NCBI GenBank assembly: GCA_019423265.1
Contig: JAHZBS010000029.1
Location: 1-14,826, forward strand
DNA length: 14,826 nt
Source of the DNA: Clostridiales bacterium
GTDB taxonomy: Bacteria > Bacillota_A > Clostridia > Lachnospirales > Bianqueaceae
Direction of reading: 5' to 3'
How positions within the stretch are numbered: position 1 is the stretch's first letter; each line of letters begins with the position of its first letter. Shown here one piece after another: positions 5,070 to 11,451 of this stretch. The notes beneath the pieces were generated by a model that was not told where the DNA came from, did no database searches, and saw only the letters and a list, made by a program, of their open reading frames with translations. The position numbers and the translations under genes were made by a program.

Positions 5070-6428
5070 GTGGCACAAACCATATATGTAGTCCAGCCGG
5101 GCGATACAGTCTACAACATAGCGCAGAAGTTCGACGTGCCAGTAGAAGGAATCGTGATACTCAATGACTTGGAGAATCCCTCCCAGATTCAGGTGGGGCA
5201 GCAGCTCCGAATTCCAGCATACTTGCAGGCGACGGTGCTGTATGAAGAAGTTCCCATCTATCAACGGCCGGTGCAGGAATCGGAAGAGTGGGGAAGGGTC
5301 CGCGCGGGAACGCACCTTCAGGTGCTGGAAGTCGGGGAGGAATTTTATCAGGTTACGTACTTGAATCATATTGGATGGCTATTGCGGGATGATGCTCAGC
5401 TGGAGGCCTATGACGGCACACAGCCCATTGTGAGTATTCTGGGATTCTATACCCTGGAGGAGAGCCGGGAGCTTCCCTCGTCCTATGCGTCGTATACGGA
5501 GAATATTGATGCATTGTCGGAGGCAGGGCTGTTCTTTTACCGCCTGAATCCTGAAAGTCCGCTGGAGATCTCGCCGGAATTGGGGCTTAAGGATCAGGAC
5601 GTTGTTTTGCTGACCGAGATTGGCCATCAAAACAACGTTCGCGTCATGCCCGTGATCCACAACCTATTATATGGCGATGTGACCATCTCCTATGAGGTCG
5701 TCAACACTATGCTGTCGTCAGAGGAAAACCGGCAAAGCTTTATCACCCAGATCATCAACCTGGTGGATCGGTTCAACTTTGACGGGGTCAATATGGACCT
5801 GGAGGATGTGTACGAGAGCGATGAAGAGCTGTTGTCCGTCTTTTACCAGGAGCTCGGGGAAGCGCTGCGGGAAAACGGCAAATTCTTGTCAGTCTCCGTG
5901 CCCTCCCGCATTCGGGATGAGGATTACAATCCCTTCTCCGATCCGTTTAATTACAGCGCCATAGGTGTGGCGGTGGATGAATTCGTTGTCATGCTGTACA
6001 ATGAACACGGCTGGCCCGGTTCAGGGCCAGGGCCCGTCGTATCGGCAGGGTGGATGCGCCAAGTGCTGACCTACGCCGTGGAGCGCGTGGACCCGGCCAA
6101 AATCATGGCGGCCGTATCGGTGTTCGGATTTGATTTCAACCTGGAGACAGACCGTCCGCGCTATGTGAGCTATGAGCAGGCAATGGCTTTGGCCCAGGAG
6201 CACGGCGCCACGGTTCGATTCGATGAGGAGAGCCAGACCCCTACCTTCCGGTATACGGCGTCCAATGGCCAGGAGCATGAGGTGTGGTTTGAAAATGCCG
6301 AGAGCCTGTTGGCCAAGATTCGGATTGCGGATGAGTTTGGGATCAAGGGCGTGGGCATTTGGCGGTTGGGGTTGGAAGATCCAGCCGTATGGGATGAGCT
6401 GCGGAGCCAGGTTATTGTGCGAAAGTAG
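5070..6428 (+). CDS. LysM-SH3-GH18 spore-type peptidoglycan glycosidase (SleL/YaaH-like)
   Basis: 452 residues from a GTG start. The N-terminus lacks a signal peptide and begins at once with a LysM domain (about 6-49; VVQPGDTVYNIAQKF, then VGQQLRIP), which binds peptidoglycan. An SH3-like segment (about 51-112) follows, then a GH18 catalytic domain (about 117-445) whose active-site motif DGVNMDLE gives Asp238, Asp243 and Glu245, with Glu245 the expected acid. The arrangement matches the SleL/YaaH/YdhD group, N-acetylglucosaminidases that are placed on the spore from the mother cell and act on cortex fragments during germination. Those proteins also lack a signal peptide and usually have two LysM domains; here the second is replaced by an SH3-like unit. 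Spore location is inferred from the family, the missing signal and the candidate sigma-E promoter. Confidence 0.88.
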   Translation: MAQTIYVVQPGDTVYNIAQKFDVPVEGIVILNDLENPSQIQVGQQLRIPAYLQATVLYEEVPIYQRPVQESEEWGRVRAGTHLQVLEVGEEFYQVTYLNHIGWLLRDDAQLEAYDGTQPIVSILGFYTLEESRELPSSYASYTENIDALSEAGLFFYRLNPESPLEISPELGLKDQDVVLLTEIGHQNNVRVMPVIHNLLYGDVTISYEVVNTMLSSEENRQSFITQIINLVDRFNFDGVNMDLEDVYESDEELLSVFYQELGEALRENGKFLSVSVPSRIRDEDYNPFSDPFNYSAIGVAVDEFVVMLYNEHGWPGSGPGPVVSAGWMRQVLTYAVERVDPAKIMAAVSVFGFDFNLETDRPRYVSYEQAMALAQEHGATVRFDEESQTPTFRYTASNGQEHEVWFENAESLLAKIRIADEFGIKGVGIWRLGLEDPAVWDELRSQVIVRK

Positions 6429-6433
6429 AGAAT

Positions 6434-6490
6434 GGGGGGCTGTCGCTCTAACGATTGAAAAATCGTGGAGGGGCAGCCCCCTTCCATTTA
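6434..6490 (+). terminator. Probable terminator after the GH18 gene
   Basis: GGGGGCTG (6435-6442) pairs with CAGCCCCC (6474-6481), and inside it ACGATT, a GAAA loop and AATCGT (6461-6466) form the tip, with weaker CTC/GAG pairing between. The tail TTCCATTTAT is T-rich but interrupted, so efficiency may be partial. Confidence 0.65.
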
Positions 6491-6538
6491 TAGGTATATT
6501 AACTAAAAAGGGGAAGGGGTATTTGTGCAATTAGGCCA

Positions 6539-6567
6539 TTGTACTTCGATGAGAATTTCAGTATAAT
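6539..6567 (+). promoter_or_regulatory. Sigma-A type promoter for the Gfo/Idh gene
   Basis: TTGTAC (6539-6544), 17-nt spacer, TATAAT (6562-6567). The start is predicted near 6574, which leaves a leader of about 54 nt. Confidence 0.7.
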
Positions 6568-6574
6568 ATGTGTG

Positions 6575-6590
6575 ATGTAAAGGATTACAT
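6575..6590. promoter_or_regulatory. Candidate operator at the Gfo/Idh transcription start
   Basis: ATGTAA (6575-6580), AGGA, TTACAT (6585-6590) form a perfect 6-4-6 palindrome placed directly at the predicted transcription start, where a bound repressor would block initiation. The regulator is not identifiable from the site alone. Confidence 0.4.
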
Positions 6591-6627
6591 TTTCCGGAAC
6601 GAGAATTAGACATGAGGAGGAATGATC

Positions 6628-7782
6628 ATGGCAACAACTGGTGATGAAGTATTAGGTCAGTTCAAACCAACAGAACATAACGACAGTGAGGCGAACTGCT
6701 GTGGCAAAAAGTTGAAGGTTGGAATTATCGGTACGGGCTGGATTGCGGAGGCTCACATTGACAGCTACCTTAGAATGCCCGATGTAGAGATTGTGGCGGG
6801 AGCCGATCTGATCGACGGGAAGGCGGAGAAATTTTTTAAGCGGTATGGAGTTGAGAACGTGCGCCTATATCCAGACCACAAATCCATGCTGGAAGCGGAG
6901 GAGCTGGATGCCGTCAGCGTGTGTACATACAACGCGACCCACGCGGAGTGTACCATCGACGCGCTAAATAAGGGAGTCAACGTCCTTCTCGAAAAGCCCA
7001 TGTGCGTAACGCTGGAAGAGGGCATCGAGATCATGAAGGCGGAGAAAAAGAGCGGAAAGGTTCTCTCCATCGGATTCCAGCCCCGTCTGGATGAAAATAT
7101 GAAGATGATCAAGAAGATCGTGGAGTCCGGAGCGCTGGGAGAAATCTACTATATCCAGACCGGCGGCGGCCGCCGTCGCGGTATCCCCGGCAGCACCTTC
7201 ATCGAAAAGAAGACCGCCGGCATCGGCGCTCTCGGCGATATCGGATGCTACTCCCTGGACATGGTTCTCAACGCCATCGGCTATCCCAAACCTTTAACGG
7301 TTTCCGCGTATACCTCCAATTTCTTTGGAACGAGCACAGAGTATTATCCGCCGGAAGACGCCAACCGCTTTGATGTGGATGATTTCGCGGCGGCCTTTAT
7401 CCGGCTTGAGGGAGGCATCATCCTAGACTTCCGTATAGCGTGGGCGATGCATCTGGACACGCCGGGCGATACGATTATCATGGGTAAAAAAGGCAGCCTT
7501 CGGATTCCGTCCACAGACTGCTGGAATGGCAGCGTCGGCGGCCCTATGACCATCTACCACGACGTAGCGGGAAGCCAAGTTCAGACCACAATCCCCATTA
7601 TCGAAAATCGAGGCCCCGGCCTGTTTGACAAGAAGATCCGCTCTTTCCTGGATGCAGTGAAAAACGGTACGGAAGCCCCGGTTCCCACAAGCCAGATCAT
7701 CTATAACCAGGCCATCATCGATGGAATTGCGAGATCGGCGGCTGTCAATCATGAGATCGCGCTGGATATCCTGGAAGTGTAA
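6628..7782 (+). CDS. Gfo/Idh/MocA-family NAD(P)-dependent oxidoreductase
   Basis: 384 residues. Two ATGs (6622 and 6628) are in frame; the GAGGAGG site at 6614-6620 is 7 nt from the second and only 1 nt from the first, so 6628 is chosen. The Rossmann dinucleotide motif GIIGTGWIA (32-40) and the family's EKP motif (122-124, in LLEKPMC) are clear. The motif GDIGCYSLD (203-211) corresponds to the active-site DxGxHxxD region with Tyr208 in place of the common His, a substitution known among members. An unusual hydrophilic ~27-residue leader precedes the Rossmann fold. Family members oxidise or reduce sugars, inositols and related compounds. The substrate cannot be read from the sequence, and no sugar operon surrounds it. 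It appears to be a single-gene transcript. Confidence 0.92.
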   Translation: MATTGDEVLGQFKPTEHNDSEANCCGKKLKVGIIGTGWIAEAHIDSYLRMPDVEIVAGADLIDGKAEKFFKRYGVENVRLYPDHKSMLEAEELDAVSVCTYNATHAECTIDALNKGVNVLLEKPMCVTLEEGIEIMKAEKKSGKVLSIGFQPRLDENMKMIKKIVESGALGEIYYIQTGGGRRRGIPGSTFIEKKTAGIGALGDIGCYSLDMVLNAIGYPKPLTVSAYTSNFFGTSTEYYPPEDANRFDVDDFAAAFIRLEGGIILDFRIAWAMHLDTPGDTIIMGKKGSLRIPSTDCWNGSVGGPMTIYHDVAGSQVQTTIPIIENRGPGLFDKKIRSFLDAVKNGTEAPVPTSQIIYNQAIIDGIARSAAVNHEIALDILEV

Positions 7783-7818
7783 TGGGTGAGCTGAAATTCC
7801 ATTTCAAATGAAAATGCT

Positions 7819-7860
7819 ATATGCCACAGAATGATTCCTCGTTCTGTGGCATATCTTGTA
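7819..7860. terminator. Shared hairpin between convergent genes
   Basis: ATATGCCACAGAA (7819-7831) and TTCTGTGGCATAT (7842-7854) pair over 13 bp with a 10-nt loop. It lies between the stop of the oxidoreductase (plus) and that of the radical SAM gene (minus). Flanks are only moderately T-rich on each reading strand (CTTGTAT; AGCATTTTCATTT), so it probably serves both directions. Confidence 0.75.
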
Positions 7861-7880
7861 TCAATGCTCAACGTCATAGG

Positions 7881-8483
7881 TTAAGATTCATAGGGCCGGA
7901 TCCGGAGCGGCACACCTATGCCTTCGCATACCCGGCGGCACGCCTCCTGCTCTTGAGGGGATGTCACAACATCGACAATGGTAAAGACAACGCTGTGTAC
8001 ATAGCGCTTACATTCCGCCGCAAAGTGGAGCATGGCGTCATAGGAGGGAAGGCCGAACTTGCTGCGGGTCAACTCCAGATACCGTTCCTTTGTTGAGGCG
8101 TTCAAGCTGATGGACACCGTATCCACCAAGCCTGCCAGGAGGGGGGCGGTTTCTCTCTGCCAGATTAGGTCGGAGAGCCCATTTGTGTTGATCCGCACAG
8201 GGGTATTTCCCTGGGATTTGCAGTAGGCGGCAACTTTTAGTAGGACATCCAGGCGTTCGGTAGGCTCGCCATATCCGCAAAAGACGATTTCCCGATAGGA
8301 ATCCAGCTTGTGGGAGCCCAGAGCCTCCACAATCTCTTCAAAGGATGGTTCGCGCTCCAACCAGAGGGAATCACAGCCGCCTACGCTGTCGCCGTTTTGG
8401 CGGAGGCAAAAGGTACAGGAGCAGGGGCATCGGTTTGTTATATTTAAATACAAGCTGTGATGCAGAACATATGCGATGGTCAT
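7881..8483 (-). CDS. Radical SAM protein of the TatD-associated type
   Basis: 200 residues from the ATG at 8483, which has GGAG 7 nt upstream; the ATG at 8495 has no such site and would overlap it. The opening LYLNITNRC followed by C19-x3-C23-x2-C26 is the radical SAM cluster motif binding a 4Fe-4S cluster and S-adenosylmethionine. FCGYGEPT (a GEP motif) and INTNG follow in the expected order. Length and motifs fit the small radical SAM family often fused or adjacent to TatD nuclease. No tatD gene lies beside it here. An extra Cys21 sits inside the cluster motif. The reaction is unknown. No strong promoter was identified upstream on the minus strand. Confidence 0.88.
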   Translation of the reverse strand: MTIAYVLHHSLYLNITNRCPCSCTFCLRQNGDSVGGCDSLWLEREPSFEEIVEALGSHKLDSYREIVFCGYGEPTERLDVLLKVAAYCKSQGNTPVRINTNGLSDLIWQRETAPLLAGLVDTVSISLNASTKERYLELTRSKFGLPSYDAMLHFAAECKRYVHSVVFTIVDVVTSPQEQEACRRVCEGIGVPLRIRPYES

Positions 8484-8625
8484 AGCAATCTCCATTTCTG
8501 CGCTGCTTTTGTATATAACAGGTCAGGGGTTTGCGCCGAGCAGCGCGCAGGAACAAATCCCATGGGAATGGCCTTATTATAAACGCTGGCCTATATAAAA
8601 ACAAGAGAAAAAAATGCTAAAAAAA

Positions 8626-8653
8626 TGAACCTTTCGGGGCATTCATTCGTATC
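8626..8653 (+). promoter_or_regulatory. ECF-type, probably autoregulatory, promoter
   Basis: TGAACC (8626-8631), 16-nt spacer, CGTATC (8648-8653). The AAC-containing -35 and CGTA -10 with 16 nt between match the form of ECF sigma promoters such as those read by Bacillus SigW. The start would be near 8660, 30 nt before the GTG of the sigma gene. I see no good sigma-A promoter in 8484-8689, which otherwise holds no gene. Confidence 0.7.
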
Positions 8654-8689
8654 TGTATATGAGCACAAAAAGGTGGGGAGGCGCGGGGA

Positions 8690-9187
8690 GTGATCGATCA
8701 GTATATTGCGCAATACGGAACGAGATTGTACGGTCTGTGTCTGACTCTTTGCGCCAATACATTTGACGCGGAGGACCTGTACCAGGAGACATGGCTCAAG
8801 GTTCTGCGAAAAATTGAAAGATATGATGCAACCCGCCCTTTTGAGGCTTGGCTGACCGGGATCTGCGTGAATGCCTACCGGGACGTGTTTCGCCGCAGGA
8901 AGCGGTGTCCCATTGAGGATGCCTTCGCCAGCGGCGAGGAAAAAGAGCGGGCGCTGGAGAGCGTGCCGGAGGAGAGAGCGCCAGATTACAGCTACGTCCG
9001 TGAGGCGGTGGACCGGCTGCCGGAAAAGCTGAGGACCACGGTGATCCTGTACTATTTTCACGGATTCAGTGAAAGAGAGACGGCCTTAGCGCTACACATT
9101 CCGCCAGGTACGGTGAAATCAAGGCTGAATAAGGCGAAGCGAGTGTTGAAAGGGGAGTTGAGCGATGCCGCCGGTTTACAATTTTGA
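8690..9187 (+). CDS. ECF-subfamily RNA polymerase sigma factor
   Basis: 165 residues from a GTG start with AGGTGGGGAGG (8671-8681) upstream. Region 2 spans about 3-70 with the usual DAEDLYQETWLKVL motif (region 2.2) and a basic end (FRRRKR). After a short linker, region 4 (about 105-160) has LPEKLRTTVILYYFHGFSERETA and the helix-turn-helix recognition part PPGTVKSRLNKAKRVLK. It lacks regions 1 and 3, as ECF factors do. Its coding end overlaps the next gene by 23 nt, implying translational coupling. It probably directs RNA polymerase to its own promoter, as most ECF factors do. The signal is unknown. The third gene of the operon has an extracytoplasmic domain, which suggests an envelope signal. 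Confidence 0.93.
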   Translation: MIDQYIAQYGTRLYGLCLTLCANTFDAEDLYQETWLKVLRKIERYDATRPFEAWLTGICVNAYRDVFRRRKRCPIEDAFASGEEKERALESVPEERAPDYSYVREAVDRLPEKLRTTVILYYFHGFSERETALALHIPPGTVKSRLNKAKRVLKGELSDAAGLQF

Positions 9188-9440
9188 GGCGAAACAGCCG
9201 CCGCCGCTGGATGAGCGCGCGCTGCGGGAGCAGCTGAGACATCGGGAATTGCAGAGGCAGGTGTTGATCCTGCGAATTGCGGCCATACTGCTGTGCCTTT
9301 GCTACATTCTGTTTGCGTTCTGTATTGCGCCGGAGTCCATAGGGCTGGCGGTTCTGAGCATTTTTATGGCCTACGTATCGATTGTGGGGAATGGCGTACT
9401 CTCGGTTTTATTTTATAAAAAAGGAGCGTGCTTCGGATGA
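9165..9440 (+). CDS. Small two-helix membrane protein, possible anti-sigma factor
   Basis: 91 residues from the ATG at 9165, inside the end of the sigma gene, with GGGGAG 7 nt or so upstream. About 33 hydrophilic residues with a charged helix (DERALREQLRHRELQRQ) come first, then hydrophobic helices at about 34-54 and 60-83 and a short basic end. The overlap with the sigma gene and a cytoplasmic helix joined to membrane helices fit an anti-sigma role. However, the HxxxCxxC motif of zinc-type anti-sigma factors is absent. I do not recognise the family. Function is inferred from position only. Confidence 0.75.
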   Translation: MPPVYNFEAKQPPPLDERALREQLRHRELQRQVLILRIAAILLCLCYILFAFCIAPESIGLAVLSIFMAYVSIVGNGVLSVLFYKKGACFG

Positions 9441-9489
9441 ATTTGTGTAATCGGGAAGTCTTGAAGGGGTTAGAGAGGAGAGAGCTGTC

Positions 9490-10347
9490 ATGATAATCCC
9501 TATTTTCTTGCTGGCGCTCATGGTGGCGCTGCACATTGCAATCGGTGTCTATGTCTATCGGGACGCGAAGAGCCGCTCCATGAGCGCGGGTTTATGGACG
9601 CTGATCGCCATTTTTACTCCGGGCTTTATCGGGCTGATCATATATCTGGTTGTGCGCAGTGAGCATTCAAACCTGGTCTGTCCCCGGTGCAGCGCTCCGG
9701 TGAGGGAGCGATTTGCCGTCTGCCCGCGCTGCGGCACCCCGCTGAAGGATCGATGCCAGCACTGCGACTTCCCTCTGGAGCAGGATTGGAGCGTCTGTCC
9801 CAACTGTGCGGAGCCGATTCCGCCAGAACAGCGGGCGAATATGGCGGTCCGCGCTAAGTCAGACACGGGGATCAAAAAATTGTTGGCCATCGTCATCATC
9901 GCGCCAACGCTATTCTGCATTCTGTTGGTGGTGGGAGTGGGCGCATATTCCGCCGGGGGGTCGAGTCAGAGCATATCCACCTCCATAACCCTGGACGATC
10001 CGATTCTGGAGAACCGGCAGATCCAAAGTTGGCTGTCGGGCTGCGACGAAGCGGGTGAAGGTATCTATGTTCTCAAAGCCGTGTCTGAGAGGGGGGACGA
10101 GGTTGAGACCCAATATCTCATCTATCGAAATGACGGGTACTATGATATGAGCGAATCCGTCAGCATGGGGGGCTGGCTTACAAAGGCGAGGGTGACCATC
10201 CGGTTCAGCGACGGCGAAGGGGACCAGGACTACTCGCTGTACTATTTCAAGTGTACCGGCGACAAAGAAATGGACATTCGGATCCGGCAATTTAATCGAA
10301 GCGTAGAGTACCGGATGGAGACCACGGAGGCCATCCCGCTTCCCTGA
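9490..10347 (+). CDS. Membrane protein with double zinc ribbon and extracytoplasmic domain
   Basis: 285 residues, ATG start with AGAGGAGAGAG upstream. Two helices (about 3-22 and 35-56) resemble the short membrane module found before zinc ribbons and in phospholipase D-nuclease N-terminal regions. Four CxxC pairs follow (Cys64/67, 78/81, 89/92, 103/106), enough for two zinc ribbons on the cytoplasmic side. A third helix (about 130-153) leads to a ~130-residue, probably extracytoplasmic domain of predicted beta character with no motif I recognise. It is 49 nt after the small membrane gene and in the same direction, so it belongs to the ECF operon. It could pass an outside signal to the sigma factor or its partner. 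That is inference. Its stop directly abuts the stop of the converging phospholipase gene. Confidence 0.85.
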   Translation: MIIPIFLLALMVALHIAIGVYVYRDAKSRSMSAGLWTLIAIFTPGFIGLIIYLVVRSEHSNLVCPRCSAPVRERFAVCPRCGTPLKDRCQHCDFPLEQDWSVCPNCAEPIPPEQRANMAVRAKSDTGIKKLLAIVIIAPTLFCILLVVGVGAYSAGGSSQSISTSITLDDPILENRQIQSWLSGCDEAGEGIYVLKAVSERGDEVETQYLIYRNDGYYDMSESVSMGGWLTKARVTIRFSDGEGDQDYSLYYFKCTGDKEMDIRIRQFNRSVEYRMETTEAIPLP

Positions 10348-11280
10348 TCACAGAGGCAGCCCGCTGTGGTAGGAGCGATTGCCGGCAACGGAGAGAAAAG
10401 TGTCCCCGTCCAAGCTCGTCAAGAGGTCAAGGCTGCGCTTCACAGCCAGTTGAAACAGATCGAGAAATGAATCCCGGTGGAGGGAAGCATCCCAGGGATT
10501 TTTCCACGCGCGGTGGCGCAAGTTCAGGCAATCCGTGTACCGCTTGGGATACTCCAACGTCAGCTTGTTGGAGGCAAGATGAGATATAGCCAATGCCGAT
10601 TCAACCCTGTAGAAGAATCGGTATTTGCGCTTTTTCGGGTCTCGAAGGAGGCGGCAGCTGATACGGCCAAGGTCGATCGTCAGCCGGAGAAAGCGAGGGG
10701 TAACAAAGAAGGTGCCCCGCCTAAAGTACCGGCTGAAGGCTTCCCGGCAGCTGGCGCTCATAAACTTGGATATGGCGAGACGGTCGGCTTTGGACAGCGC
10801 GAAGACGGTCTCCTCATGGAAGTCCAGGACGCGCGCAGCCCGATATAGTTCCAGTAGACTCTGATCGATGGCATTTTCCAGCTCCGCGTGGCGGCTATAA
10901 TAGTATTTATCCCTGCCCTCGGGATCAAAGCCGGTGCGGCCATAGACGAAAGGATGGCATAGGCTGTCAAGGGCGTAATGGCATAAAAATCCCAAAAGAT
11001 AGGCGCGGCAGCTGTCCTGCTCCTCCCCGGAAGGCAAAGCCTGTAGGACACGCCTTGTACACGCGAAAAAGCGGTTTGTATCGTGTTTGTGCATGAAAGA
11101 GCCGACATTGCGGCAACCATGCATCTGCAAAAGCGGCAGGTTATAATAAAATAAATCCGGGCCTTGAAGACCTAGGCGATATGAAGCGGTATGGCGTCGA
11201 ATACAGCGCCGCAGTGACGGGTCTCGGAGGGCGCGGTAGACCTCCCGGCCAAATAGATCGTGGGTTGCAAAACCAGGCAT
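10348..11280 (-). CDS. Zinc-dependent phospholipase C family protein
   Basis: 310 residues, ATG start preceded by GGAGG 8 nt upstream on the minus strand. The protein opens MPGFATHDLFG and carries the family's spread metal-binding pattern: His7, GPDLF with Asp42, then HYALDSLCH giving His101, Asp105 and His109, and HAELE giving His131 and Glu135. These match the Zn-dependent PLC superfamily (PF00882 type) found in many Clostridia. No signal peptide is visible, unlike secreted clostridial alpha-toxins, so an intracellular enzyme is likely, acting on phospholipids or another phosphoester. The C-terminal half is basic and less conserved. There is no C2-like membrane-binding domain of the toxin type. 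This is not evidence of a toxin. Confidence 0.9.
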   Translation of the reverse strand: MPGFATHDLFGREVYRALRDPSLRRCIRRHTASYRLGLQGPDLFYYNLPLLQMHGCRNVGSFMHKHDTNRFFACTRRVLQALPSGEEQDSCRAYLLGFLCHYALDSLCHPFVYGRTGFDPEGRDKYYYSRHAELENAIDQSLLELYRAARVLDFHEETVFALSKADRLAISKFMSASCREAFSRYFRRGTFFVTPRFLRLTIDLGRISCRLLRDPKKRKYRFFYRVESALAISHLASNKLTLEYPKRYTDCLNLRHRAWKNPWDASLHRDSFLDLFQLAVKRSLDLLTSLDGDTFLSVAGNRSYHSGLPL

Positions 11281-11314
11281 CCTGTATACCTCCTATCCTC
11301 ATACTCAATTATTA

Positions 11315-11343
11315 AAAATATACGAATATGAAAAAAAAGTCAA
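11315..11343 (-). promoter_or_regulatory. Sigma-A type promoter for the phospholipase C family gene
   Basis: On the minus strand TTGACT (11343-11338), 17-nt spacer, TATTTT (11320-11315), about 35 nt before the ATG at 11280. An imperfectly spaced palindrome CAAGG-n7-CCTTG (11341-11357) overlaps the -35 box and may be an operator. Confidence 0.6.
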
Positions 11344-11389
11344 GGGGGGCATCCTTGTCCAGGGAAATCGCCTTTTTTAAGGCTTTATC

Positions 11390-11418
11390 TTGCATATTTT
11401 TGGGAGGAGTGATAGAAT
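11390..11418 (+). promoter_or_regulatory. Sigma-A type promoter for the vWA gene
   Basis: TTGCAT (11390-11395), 17-nt spacer, TAGAAT (11413-11418), with predicted start near 11425, about 27 nt before the ATG. It is divergent from the phospholipase promoter; the two -35 boxes are about 46 nt apart. Confidence 0.55.
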
Positions 11419-11451
11419 AATTTTAAAGGAGTGAGGAAAGGGGATGCGCGA

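Noticed and set aside
4749..5369. Minus-strand 206-codon ORF across the AraC and GH18 genes
   Set aside because: Spans two well-supported genes and their control region on the other strand; no domain recognised.
8484..8495. Upstream ATG (8495) for the radical SAM gene
   Set aside because: No ribosome site before it; GGAG lies between it and the ATG at 8483.
10348..11280. Alpha-toxin-like secreted phospholipase
   Set aside because: No signal peptide and no C2-like C-terminal domain; only the general metal-site pattern of the superfamily is present.
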